Source: Hawksworthiomyces lignivorus
Taxonomy: Eukaryota; Ascomycota; Sordariomycetes; Ophiostomatales; Ophiostomataceae
Assembly (NCBI GenBank): GCA_002917075.1
Contig: NTMA01000001.1
Location: 930,001 to 994,000 of the forward strand
DNA length: 64,000 bases
Reading direction: 5' to 3'
In this document: positions 20,057-31,673 of the stretch, piece after piece
How the letters are laid out: each line of letters starts with the position of its first letter
Position numbering within the stretch: the stretch's first letter is position 1
Notes under the pieces: generated by a model
What the model was told of the DNA's origin: nothing
What the model saw: only the letters and a program-made list of their open reading frames with translations
Databases searched by the model: none
Position numbers and translations under genes: made by a program

Positions 20057-20849
20057 ATTTTAATTTAATTTATTTAATTTTTGGCTCAGGACGCACGATG
20101 GGTCTAAGGGATTTTCCAAATATGCAGCGCTACGAGAAAAATGTTGCTCTAGAATGGGCTGGCTGAACATAAATCATTTGAAGTCAACATCAAGCGCGTC
20201 GTTTAGATACGCGTCGGGCTTAATGACGTCTAGCCTGTACATTTCTTGATATGCAAACGACCTTAGCCAGGGGGCCAACACCAGTTTAATTAGTTGGTAG
20301 ACCATAATACGATACGCCATCACACTTTGAACCAGTGCGCATGCGCGTATCTTCCAGGAACATGGTCTTGCACAAGCATGCACTGCAAATACATGCCCAA
20401 GATAGTCTTAGTGGACTTTCGAGTAACTTTCTCAAAATCTCATAGACACAATTTCTTCAATGAAAGTGTCCATGGCGTTCCAACATAATTACGGAATCTT
20501 TTCGGGAGACCGGAAACGAATGACAAGGGCCGTTAACAATGAGGATCACCCTCTGAAAAGGCTGGATTTGTACTGGAAGGCTTGTCATTGATCACGTTTG
20601 TCCTATGGTTAGTTGTAATCTGTTTTTCCTGGTCGCTTTTCATATGCTCATCGTCACCGTTTACGTGTATATCCCCCAATTACCCGTTTTTAAATACATG
20701 TATGATCAAAAAGTATCAGGCGGCTCACGTCCTTCTGTCGATCTTGAAGAAGGAAATATCACAAATATAGATGTAATTTAACGGAGCGCCTCCAAAGCCA
20801 GAAAAAAAAAACCTTTGTCTTAATCAGATTGTTGCTGCTGTATGGCTGT
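20057..20849. other. Spacer with a protein-like remnant on the minus strand
   Basis: This lies upstream of the acidic-protein gene and downstream of the NUDIX gene. A 69-codon minus-strand frame at 20174-20383 ends in ordered-looking sequence (WLRSFAYQEMYRLDVIKPDA), and the adjoining frame contains QDHVPGRYAHAHWFK. No complete gene can be built, so this may be a decayed gene end or chance. Confidence 0.3.
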
Positions 20850-21693
20850 TTATCTGTTTCCACTTTCGCCTCCTCCTATCAGACGCCTCGCCAGCTCCAT
20901 GCCCTCTGCCAGCGCGCCGACACGGGCATCGATGGCGTATCCGGCAGACGCGAGCTCGTGGCAGGCGGCATACAGGCGGGCCAGCGGTACCAGGAGCACC
21001 TCCTGGACGAGCTCGCCGTCCTCTAGGGCCGGCTGCGGCCGCTGGTTCGCTGGCAGGCGGCCGTCGACGCGGACGTAGACCATGCGCACGCTGCCGTTGC
21101 TGAAACCGGGGTCGAGGAGCAGGAGGGGCGACGGCGACATCGTCGTTGCCGACGCCGTTGTCGCTTCGCCGATGTAGCCCGTCTCCTCGCGGAGCTCGCG
21201 CACGGCTGTCTGCTCAGCGGTCTCGCCGGCGTCTGTCAGCCCGCCCGGCAGCTCCACGACCATCCGGCCGACGGTCGGGCGGTACTGCTTCAGGAGGACG
21301 ACGCGGGGCACATTGTCTTCCGCTCCAGCCTCGGCTGCGCCCTCGACAATGGCCACAATATCGACGCCGTCAACGACGATCTCCTGGCTGTTTGAGGGAT
21401 GCGCCGGCACAGTCGTGCGCTCAGCGGATTCCCAAATACGGACGGTGCCGGCGGGGTCCTGATAGGTGACCCTGTGTGGCGGCTATTAGTTCTAGATCTT
21501 CAAAGAGATGCGAGTTAGGATGGGTGGGCGGCCACATACTTGACCAGCTTGGTCCATTTCGCCTCACCGGGTAACTACAGAAAGCCAACGATAAGAAAAC
21601 TGTGTACGAGCGGCACAAGGCATAGAATTGACACTCCAGAAGAAAATATACCAGCGGCTCTCTAGACAAGATCTTTGGGCTCGTGACAGACAT
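20850..21693 (-). CDS. NUDIX hydrolase, ADP-sugar pyrophosphatase type
   Basis: Three exons (21652-21693, 21540-21574, 20850-21471) encode 232 residues; introns of 77 and 68 bp have donors GTATAT and GTATGT. The joined N-terminus (EPL, LPGEAKWTKLVKVTYQDPAG, RIWESAER) matches fungal YSA1-like enzymes. The Nudix box is complete at residues 103-125: Gly103, Glu109, Arg117-Glu118, Glu121-Glu122 and Gly124, in the order GX5EX7REUXEEXGU, so metal binding should be intact. The family hydrolyses nucleoside diphosphates linked to another group, such as ADP-ribose, in the cytosol, as a housecleaning reaction. The first two exons are tiny, which makes automatic gene models prone to miss them. It is divergent from the MFS gene. 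Confidence 0.92.
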
Positions 21694-22374
21694 GGTTTCT
21701 GTACTTGGCTCCCATCGAGACAGGCTTGACGACTATGACGTAAACATACGAGGTGAGGCTATCTGTCCTCGACCGTGAGCGATACCAGTAGCAAAGAACT
21801 AAGCCTTATCTCTGCCCAGTCCAGCTCTCACAGCGCGTCTATGACCCAATTCGTACATTCGACCACCTTTAACACAAGATAACAATGCGCCGATGAAAGA
21901 ATAAGCCAGGTGAGGATGATGCGCTGCGATACAACGTGACAGGCTGGCGTCAGCTAGTCTTGCTTGTTGGGCACTGGTTCTAGGCAGCTAAATAAACTTC
22001 TAGGCAGGGTGGGATTGTGTGACATATCACCTAGGAACGGGCTGCTTGAAGCCAATGCCAACGCCAAAGACTTTATTCCCGACCCTGTAAAGTGGATCTG
22101 TCTCAGCAAAGAGAGGCCGCATTAGTGAAACTTGCATCAATCCAAGGCCCAAAAGAGGAGGTCCTTGGGCGTGAGAGCGTAAGACGATATTAGCATCCCA
22201 ATATCTGCGACGCAGCTCGTCAGTCTGATTCGGTGTCAGATTCTGCCGGCGCAATCCTCCCGACTTGTGAGGTCATTTCCCTTCATATTTGATTTTATAT
22301 TCCCCTCGCTGCGCTCTCTTTGTTTTTTTTTTTTTTCACAAACGTCAAATGAAGCTGAAGCCCCGACAACAGCA
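21694..22374. promoter_or_regulatory. Divergent promoter of the NUDIX and MFS genes
   Basis: The two start codons are 680 bases apart. The side facing the MFS gene ends with a T/C-rich tract (about 22267-22336). No distinct regulator site was recognised, and no gene fits in the region. Confidence 0.45.
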
Positions 22375-24306
22375 ATGGCAGGCTCAAACGACGAGACAAC
22401 GCCCCTGCTCGGGGAAGGCCGCCTGCTGGGGGCAGAGGCAGCTCCCGTGCTAGGGATCTCTCGCTACTATCCAAAGCTCTCCGTGCGACATAAGGCCATT
22501 GCTATTACTTTCTTCGCCATCTTTCTGGCTGAGCTATCTGCCAATACAGCTCTTCCGGCCATCAACAGTCTCATGGAAGAGATTCTCTGTCGCCAGCAGT
22601 ATGGCGATATCTCAGACATAAATGGGGGCGACCCGCGGTGCAAGCAAAACGATGTGCAGAAGAAGCTCTCTACTCTGCGTGGCTGGCAGACGAGCTTCGA
22701 TTGCATACCAGGTAGGCCCAGAATGAATTCTTCAATTGCGGCTGCTTTGCTCGTTTAATTTTATCTTCCCCAAGCGAATTCTGTCAGCTAAGCCACAGCC
22801 ATTCTCTTGTCTATTCCCTACGGCATCATGGCCGACAAAGTTGGGCGCCGGCCAGTACTGCTATTGGCTTGGCTAGGCTTTGCTCTACAGTATTTGTGGT
22901 ACTTGATCGTTTGTGAGTTCCATTCCTCCGCTTAAAGGATACCTATTAATGGAGACTGTGCCTGACGAGCGTCTTTCAGTCGCCTTACCCCAGTTTTTGC
23001 CATTGTGGGCGCTTTGGTTCAATGCCTTGTTCGACTGCATTGGCAACTTCACATCAAACGGGCCAGCTCTGATTTTCACGGTGCTGGCCGACGTGACGCC
23101 TCAGGATGAGAGGTAGGTTCGGCATCTGTCTGTCTGCCTCCTTCTCCAATACGCTGAGGTTTTTACTCATGCCTAGTTGCTTAGATCGATTGTTTACTTC
23201 CGCGTCTACGCCATATTCTTAGTGGCAGAGCTGGTCAGCAATCCGCTGGGAGGCATCCTGCTTCTTGTGAGCAACGTGGCACCGCTGCTGTTCTGCATCG
23301 CCGGTATATCTCTCGGCGGCCTAGTCATGTTGGCCCTCCCCGAGACGCTCAACTTTGACCAGGCGACCGGCCGCGTAGTGCCAGCCAGCGACCAGGCCTC
23401 TGACGAAGACGGCGGCGCTGCCGCCTTACAGGCGCCTGCGGGCTCCAAGTCGGACGTGAGCTTCGGCGGCATCTGGCGCCAGGTCGTCCACGTCCTGCGG
23501 ACGGACGCCACCGAGACGGCGACGTTCATCTTCCAAAACCGGCGCGTCATGCTGCTCATGTGCTCCATGATATTCTTCGTGCTCGGCCGCTTCGTGCAGG
23601 AGCTGCTGCTGCAGTACGCCACTGCGCGCTACCGGTGGTCCTGGAGCGACGTGGCCTTTTTGCTCACCGTGCGCAGCACCGCCAACCTGATCGTCTGCCT
23701 GTTTGTCCTGCCGGCTGTCAGCGTTTACTGCGTCCGCCGCCTCGGCATCCCGTCCCTCATCAAGGACCTCTGGCTGGCGCGCGCCTCCAGCGCAGTCCTC
23801 GTCGTCGGCTCGTTGCTGATTGCCTTTTCCGCCACGCCGGCGTACTTAATAGTTTGTGCGTACTCACCTCTCTTCCTATCTCTCCCTTCTCGTGGTCGCA
23901 TTCTACTTTTCTTTCCATGCTTATTACTGACTCTTTTTTTTCCCCTTTTGCTTCAGCCCTCGTCGTCATCTCGCTGGGCGGCGGCTTTTCGCCCGTCATG
24001 CGTAGCTTGCTCAATGCCTTTGTCGAGTCGCACCACCAGGCCATGCTCATGTCCATCGTGGGCATGCTCGAGTACACCGGACTCATGGTGGCGGGTCCCA
24101 TGCTCTACAAAGCGCTGCAAAAGGGCCTCGAGCTGGGCGGCCCGTGGATCGGCCTGCCCTTCATGGTGGCTGCCGGCATGTTCTTTGTCGGCGCCGCGAT
24201 CGTCTTCCTATTCCGCCTTCCCCCGCCGGACGCACAGGCTGGCGCCGCGGGGAATGCCATGGGCGCAGCTGCCAGCAGCGCAAACTCCGAAGATGCCATA
24301 GCGTGA
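22375..24306 (+). CDS. MFS transporter, 12-TM fungal type
   Basis: Five exons (22375-22711, 22799-22912, 22980-23112, 23185-23855, 23957-24306) encode 534 residues; the four introns are 67-101 bp. The acidic-dileucine-like N-terminus contains ETTPLLGEG, a pattern common in fungal MFS proteins. Hydrophobic segments begin at about residue 45, and the conserved MFS loop between TM2 and TM3 is visible as GIMADKVGRRPVLLL. A long cytosolic loop (about residues 270-320, Asp/Gly/Ala-rich) divides the two six-helix halves. The second half is marked by FVLGRFVQELLLQYATARY and by GGGFSPVMRSLLNAFV. The substrate is unknown; members of this subgroup are often near biosynthetic genes, but here the only close neighbour is a NUDIX hydrolase. 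The start at 22375 was chosen as the first ATG after the pyrimidine leader. Confidence 0.9.
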
Positions 24307-26545
24307 AAGCGGACACAAGGCGCAGCTGCCTACTAAACGAAGCACGGAGCACGAAATAGTTGAAACGCAAAAAAAAAAAAAAGCGTACTTTTTTTAAAGC
24401 GTGTGCTAAATCAGGAACAAGCCTTCCCCGGAGGAGGACCCTATCCTCGGATATTTAGTCTTAGATAGGGCAGAAGGGCCCTGTATGGCTTGTGGGGCGA
24501 TTCTAGGCTCGTCCATGTCCCAATTAACAAATTCCGGCGCGCTCTAGTCGATCCGAGACGCGGTCGCCGATTCAGACTAGAGCAGCCTAGGGAAGTTAGA
24601 CCACCGCCGTCACGAACGAAAAAAAAGAGAGCATCAAAAAATAGAGCCAATAGAGAAACCAGTAGAGAATCAATAGATTAGGAGCAAAAAGGAAAGAAAA
24701 CAGCATTCCAGCAGGAGGTGGAAGAAGCAGAAGAAGAAGCAGTCAGTATGATCCTGTGCTTTTATCTCCCACTACCACGTGCCGAGAATGAAAGCCAGAC
24801 ATCACGAGTCACGGTTCTGCATGCTCAGATGGCAGCCGAGGAATTTTGGGGGAATACTGTTGGCCGTCATCTCGATACCAGTCTCCACCTCTGGTAAAGA
24901 ACGCAATGTGCTAGGCTTTTGATTTTTATTTATAATAGAACATTTTCAGTTGACTGCAAGTGCCGCATATTTTTCTTGGTCATTTACTCCGTGTCCTCCG
25001 TATGTCCTCTTCTACGAGGACGCGTATTGTGGATCGTTTCCACTTCGGCTTCTGATCGCTCTCGCGCTGGCTTAGAAATCGCCACCTATCGTATCCAAAG
25101 TACAGAGTATGACGGACGTGCAGGCATTTTTTGAGCCCACATCGCAGTCGATTCCAGGTCATTACATAGTCCTCGGTACTTCATTCTAGCCATGTTTGAG
25201 AATGGGCGAAAAAGTCGAGGCAGCGGCTTGGACCACAAAGCAAAGCCTGGCCAAATACGACGCAGTGACGGCATCGCGTGGATCCCCCTGGCTGGGGACT
25301 GTGTGTTTTTCGACAAGGGTCATTCAGCTACGTACACCAATCCATCTTTTCCGCTGCTCGCCTCGCGCTAAATCGCATTAGACCGGCTGTGTGATAACTA
25401 TATCGTCATATCAACCAGGTGAAAAAGATGAAAAAGTCAATTTGCAATTTGTGAGGCCAGATAGGGTTGCGTGAAGGAGTGATAGGCCCACCCGGCTTTC
25501 CAACAGAATATGCTCTGTTTTGTTAATGATTGCACACAAATTGTGGTCGAAGTATCAAGTCCAAACTCTCAGGACGTTAGTAGCAGCTTGCGAGATATGA
25601 CGAGTCTGATCATAGACACGCGATATGGCATGACACTTTTGTGACGCTCTGGAATTATTCTCTCATTTATACGCGTGTGTGATTCCATTCTTGTCTTTTT
25701 TAATTTCTGCTTGGTCCAGCATTTCTGGCTGCGTTTGCACTGGATGCTAACGGTCGACTTTGAATTTGACCATACTAATGCATATGCGCGCTGCCCTGGT
25801 TGAACTGGCCTATGAATAACCATGTCACCATGACACCAACAGCTGCGAGGAAGATGATCTTTATTATCTTGGCCCCGGGGCATAGTATGTACATAGTACA
25901 GGACATATTCCCCTTGCATATCTCTTCCCTCCCTCTGCTCGGGAACGCCAGGGGAAAGGACCAAAGTCCGATCCGCCATGATGCGCTAAATTCGACCCCT
26001 CTGATCGACGGCTGCCAATATTCCTCTGCCTTGCTTTCTTTTTTTTCTGATGAGAAGCATTCTTGCCCGAAGTTGTGGAGCGCATGTCTTAGAGCCTGCA
26101 GTAGTTGCTCAACTTGTTTGTTTAGCACACAAGCTTATCTTGGAGAAGGAGGCCCCTTTCGCGTCTTTATTTTTCTTCTCGTCGTATCTTTTCTCTTTGT
26201 TTGAATCCTTTTTTTGGGCCCTTGATGTTTCCGTTTTTTTTTTTGTCATACCCTTAGTGACATACATAACGGCTTTACCCCAGAGCTACTCTCCCTTTCG
26301 TTATTTCTGTTGCCATTGCACGATGTTGCGTGTCTTTTACAGTTTTTGCCTATCTACGATTTACATGTTGCCCTTCAACCAGCTAGAAGCAGCAACTCAC
26401 ATCTAAGTGTGGTCCTTCAGATGGCATCGAAGCCTTGCTTCGTGAGAGACACGTACATATAATTCTAAATTAGGCACCCGGCAAACATTAAAGAATAGCT
26501 ACACCAAAAGAAAATCCAAAAGCCACCTGGCGAGTGAAATTCAAT
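24307..26545. other. Intergenic region, no gene seen
   Basis: This 2.2 kb stretch is AT-rich with short broken frames on both strands (for example 25569-25979 minus and 25800-26204 plus), none with family features. Several T homopolymers lie near 26030-26250. It includes the promoter of the 1168-residue protein gene. Confidence 0.45.
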
Positions 26546-29500
26546 ATGGGCCTTTTTTCTAGCTTTAAGCGAGGGGGTGATAAGAGGAAGTAAGTTCAAT
26601 TGTCATTGCCATCTATGGGCCTTTTTTTGTTTTTGTTTTTTTTTTTTAAATGAAGAAGGGCATATGTCGCTAACTGGCCTATCTTTAGAAAACTGGCAAA
26701 AGCTATCGACAGAGAATTACTAGACGATGATGTTATTGACCAAGACCTTCTCGGCGACACTCCCTTCTTTAAAAGCGGTGCCGTCCAAGCCAAAGACAGC
26801 CATGCCAGCAACTACTCGAAGGCATCCCGTCCAGGCACTCCGGTTTACGCTTCGGTTGAGGATTCACCACCAGAACTGCCAATGATCAGCATGGCAAGCG
26901 CCAGCGTATTCGCTGACGCGCCCCGACCTTCGACATCAGGAAATGAAGCACCTCAGCTGCCAGCCAGCGGCACTTTTGGAGCCGGTATGGTGCATACCAG
27001 ATTCGACACGATGCTTTCTCCGGCCATGTCTGAACGACCAAGCACTTCGCACGGCATAGTCTCGAAGCCGTGGGCGAACAGTCACTCATTTGATACTCAA
27101 ATGCCAGCAATGAGACAATTTCCAGCCGCAATGTCGCCGCCAGCCTCTCCGAGGGTGCCTCCCTCGCCGAGTTGGTCGAACAGAGAGAACATCCAGAGTT
27201 TGGGCAACAACGACAAATCACGCTCCTCATCGGCACCAACGGCCAAACCTAGGGCGGCGGGGCGGGCTCCGTATTTTTCAGAAGATCGCGCTGCGCTATC
27301 TCCAGCCTCTACCGTATCCAGTCGATCCCCTCCACCGGCCACCCCTAACGAGAATACAGCCTCGAAGCCGTCTTCCCCAGTACCTCTTTCACCTAGCCAT
27401 ATCTGGCCATTGACGGCTGACCGCGAAGGAAAGCACCCCGATAGTTCATTGCCACAGCCACAAGCGGAGAGAAAAATACAGGGCAATTCCGGCGGAGCAC
27501 CTCCAGAAGTGGCCGGCCCTCAAGTTTCCACTCCGAATAATGCAATTACGATACCCGCTCGCTCCAACCAGCGCCCTAGAAACTCAGGCGCAATGCCGCC
27601 AAGGGACCCAAGAGAAACAAAAGCAAGGGACGTCGCGAGACAAAAGGATTTAGCTATCAGGGTACCCCGGCGTCGGAGCTGGTCTGTGCAAATCGATCAG
27701 CTGGAGAAATCCTGGCTAGAGGAGCAGCTGAGCGCCGGATTGCAGACGGCGCCTATGAGCCATGGAGCACACTCTATTCACCCAGCTCATCACCATAAAA
27801 TGCAGCATCAGGTCCAGAATCACCAATATCCCTCCCATCATCACCACGGACAAATTCCGTCTCAGCGGCCTCACCAACAGCAACCACCAGCACAGCAGCA
27901 TTTGAGACCTGATCAAGATGGTGCCCAGAGGTCGCAACAAGGCATGGCACACCCAAGGGATCGTAGATACGGGAGAGTGGACGCTATGCCGCCAGGGCCA
28001 CGGTCAGAAGCGCTGCCATCGCCAGGCATGTCGAGAAATTACCAATGGCTCAACTCTAGCTTTGACGGAGCCATCCCGTATGGAAACCCGCCCCAGAGGC
28101 TGCGGGGCTCTCGGTCTATGCAAAACATCTCGCGGGCTCCCCGAGACCAGCGCCCGCCACGGGACCAGCGAGAACCCCTGGATTTCAGCGCGCCTCCGTC
28201 TCCACTAGGACCGCCTTCCTTCCATCCTCGCGGTAGCTCCAAGATGCCGCTCCAACACAGAGGCCCACCACCGCTGGCCGGAGGACCGCAGTCCTACCGT
28301 CCGGCCGACGATCGCTACCCTGCAAGGGCCCAGAGTCCTCGCATACGAATGCACCCTTCACCTCCGCCTCGGCTTCATAATCCGGCGGCGTACCGCGGCG
28401 GCATGTACCGAGGGCCGAATGACCGAAGAGGCACACCAACAAACAGCCCCCTGAGCAGTCCGAATTATCCTCCTAATGGCCAACCGAGCTCCGCAGGCGC
28501 GCATGCCCCTGATCGACCGCTGGGTCCCTCTTCGGATAGGCCAAACATCGACCACCTGCCTACGAACCAACCCGCTGCGGGCGGCTACCGCCATCCCGGT
28601 CCCGGATCAGAGAGGCAAACTGCAGCACGCCCAAGCCCACAGCACGAAATCACGCCTCCCCCGTCGAGTCCCATCTCACCAGGAATCCGGACGAAGAATA
28701 TGAATAAAGAAATCGTAGTGAACCCACGCTCTACGTCACTTCCGACTCGCCCACTTCGAAGCCCGTCACCAGCTCGCGCGGAGTCGCCGCCACCCCTCAC
28801 GCAAGAGCAGTTGGATAAGATCACGCTAAATAGCTTTCCTCTACCTAATTCGAGTCCCAGATTTGACTCTTCAGAAGAGTCGTTTGTCTCGCCTGATCCG
28901 CCATCTGCTCCTCTCTCGCCAACACCAAAGCAAGATAGCCCAACGCCGGACCTGCTTGGCTATTCGAGCCACATACAGGCCATCGAACCAGTTCCATCAG
29001 TTGACTCTGAGCCGGAAAGGGAGCCTGACGACATCGACGATATCTCCCCGGATATACCATCGGATCCACAGGCACCAGAAGTCATCCCTCAGGAAGACAA
29101 TACAAAGAGCGAATTTGCTGAACATGAGGGCGGAGGCCATCGCCCAGAGACCCCTTCAGTTGCAGTTCATAGCCGAGACGGCAGTGAAGAACTCAGTCTC
29201 ATTGAAGCATCCGCCCCGCTTTCTCCGCTGCCATTGCCAGCAGGCGATGCCGTGCCTTCCGCGACGGCAAATTGGCCGCTTCCATCTTTCCCAGATACCC
29301 CTCTATCCAAGGCCTCCCGAATGTCACCAACAGAGGAGAGGATGTCACCTCAACCTACGCCACGAGCAGCAACCCCGGCAGTATTTGCGTCGGGAGAACG
29401 AGACGAAAGTGAGGGCGAGAGAAAGAAGGAAAACGCAGAGGCACGAAAAGAGAAGATGCAAGAAATAGAAGAAGCAGATGAAGGTATGTCAGAGCCAGAA

Positions 29501-30151
29501 AAAGAGCGCAGCGGGATAGAGGACGAGAACGAGGACGAGGACGAGGACGAGGTTTATGGGGAGCAGGCGGGGCTCGAAGCACGGGAGGAGCAAAATCCGT
29601 CGCCGGCCAAATCTAAGTTTGCATTCACGGCAAGCATCTACGCGCAGGAAATCGGCGTCGGGCCGTATGCTATCGACAAGATCGGCAAGCTGCCGCTCAG
29701 TTTGTCTGACCAAGACGTGGAGACGCCTGACAAGGAGGCTACACTGGCTGGCTCCGAGCGCCAAGACTCTCTCGACAATATCTCGGAAGCTGAGACTGAA
29801 TCCAATGACGAAGCGAGAGCTGTCGTCACACCGGTCATTGTCCCTGAGAGCGAGTACGGCTGGAGTGCGGATTCGACTGGGGAGCCGCTGTCACCTGAAT
29901 CGATCGGCGTAGCCAGAGGACTATCTATCTGTGAACCAGGGCCACCCTTCAAAGGAAGCAAGCGATGGCTGAATGGGGTTCCTCATCTGAGGAATGGAAG
30001 TCTGGCCAGCCGCGATGCTGGAGAAGAAGAAGACGCCGGTACGGAAGAAGACAACGTGTCTGGCGGCCTGCCTGGACTGGGTGGGCTGGAGCACTTTGAT
30101 CGCCATAAGCCGACCGGCATGGTCGACAGTTTTGGAACGGGGTTTATCTAG
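26546..30151 (+). CDS. Large disordered Ser/Pro-rich protein with a myristoyl/polybasic-like N-terminus
   Basis: Exons 26546-26589 and 26689-30151 encode 1168 residues; the 99 bp intron has donor GTAAGT, a CTAAC branch and a TTTAG acceptor. The first exon encodes only MGLFSSFKRGGDKR. Gly2 with Ser6 fits the N-myristoylation pattern, and the basic run through Lys16 would suit membrane anchoring. A short acidic helix follows (LAKAIDRELLDDDVIDQDLL). The rest is mostly disordered: Pro/Ser/Arg-rich, His/Gln-rich near 27760-27960, then acidic with a Glu/Lys coiled segment (about 29400-29570). The C-terminal 120 residues look ordered and conserved-like (FTASIYAQEIGVGPYAIDKI, FKGSKRWLNGVPHLRNGSLA). 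I do not recognise the family; a membrane-associated scaffold is inference only. Confidence 0.85.
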
Positions 30152-31673
30152 AGTAAAGAAAAAGTGAGATATGAAATTGGCTTTATCATGTGAAGGAGTT
30201 TGTCAAAGGCTGTCCGAATTTAGGGTTCCACTTCGCAAACTTTGCTAGGGATACACAGGTTATGTCACTAAATAATGTATAAAAGAAGAAAAGGCGCGGT
30301 GTACTCCGTATCATTGTTATACTATGGGTTTAGATATTGTAGCATATGGAGATAATAATAATCATCCATAATAGAAACAGATAGACAAACCCATGCAGCA
30401 GAAAGGCTGAGCAAGATGCGAGATCAGAAAAATAAGGTTGGCATGGATGCTTGGTACAGGGGGCGGAACGGCAATGCTACAGCATGCAGTAAGCCTGTGG
30501 CGGTCGCTTGTGACCCAAGATTTGCTTCTAGTCTTGGGCAGGCAAGATAATCAGCGCCGATATGCAGTGCTGTGAGCACACAAATCTCTCGAATTCTCAA
30601 TTCTCAAAGAAGCTCCGCGTTTGCCGCCTTTCATCACAAGATGAAGAGAGCGTGGGAGACTATTGGGGGGGTTGATTGTTTTCTTTTCTTTTTTTTTTTC
30701 AGTCTCTTTTTTTGGTTTCCTTTCTAGTCCTCTTTTCTAATGATTAGCACACGGAAATTGATACAGCAATGCCTGCCAATTGCTGTTTTCAGCAGTAGCC
30801 CGGACAGGGCCCCTCCCCCCTTCGCCTCCCGGCCACCAACAATGGCCTGGCCTTCACTGAAAGGGTCGCCTGCCAGTGGGGGTCTAGCTTGTCTCTCGAT
30901 CCCGGCTGGCGGACCCACGCTCGCTTTGCCCCGCCATCTATTGGTGCCAGCTGCAGTAGCGTGTTAGTCTTGCCAAACCTTTTTTTTTTCTATTTTTTTT
31001 TTCTTTCTCTGACCCTATGATCGCTCTATTGAAAGACCAGCTGCTCTTTTAGCTGAAAAGTTTCTCGTCTTCAATTTTTTACATATTATCTTCCGTCCTG
31101 TCTTCCTTGAAATTAAGCTTTTTCAAGGAATTTGGCATTTTGCTCCCGTTCTTACACTTTTTCTTGTCGGTTCTGTGATCAGCATCAAGGCTCTCGCGCT
31201 GCGACTGGCAACTACCGGCTAAGAGCTTTCTTGTTTCTCCTCATTGACAGCTCACTCTGCAAGAGAAGGATCTTGCGCCTTCACACCGGATCGGCTTACT
31301 GACCATTGATATTCTGTCGCCCATGCCATTGGACTGCATCTCTGCTACATTCATCTCAACATCGCCGGCCTCAGCCTCGTCGATGCTCCACAGTGCCGTC
31401 GGACCTTCGCGACTAAGAATCATAGCCCAGGAATAGGGCTAAGGCGAGCGACTTTAAAGTCTTTGCGCTCGCTGCCCCGGCAGAAAGACTTAGAATACAA
31501 ACAAGAGAAGAAAGAGAAGAAAGAAAGAGAAAAGGATCAAAAGATTGATCTATAGTTTATATTATTATACCCCAATTCAGAGGTGTGTATACAAGTCTGA
31601 TCGTTTCACGCAGCCGCTGGCGGGTTCTGACCGGCACAGAATAATTGAGAGCTCCAGCATCAATCGGATAGCC
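30152..31673. other. Intergenic region with pyrimidine-rich leader
   Basis: This holds the 3' end of the large protein gene and the promoter and leader of the SLC35F-type gene. T/C-rich tracts lie at 30680-30740 and 30975-31170. No gene or RNA was recognised. Confidence 0.45.
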
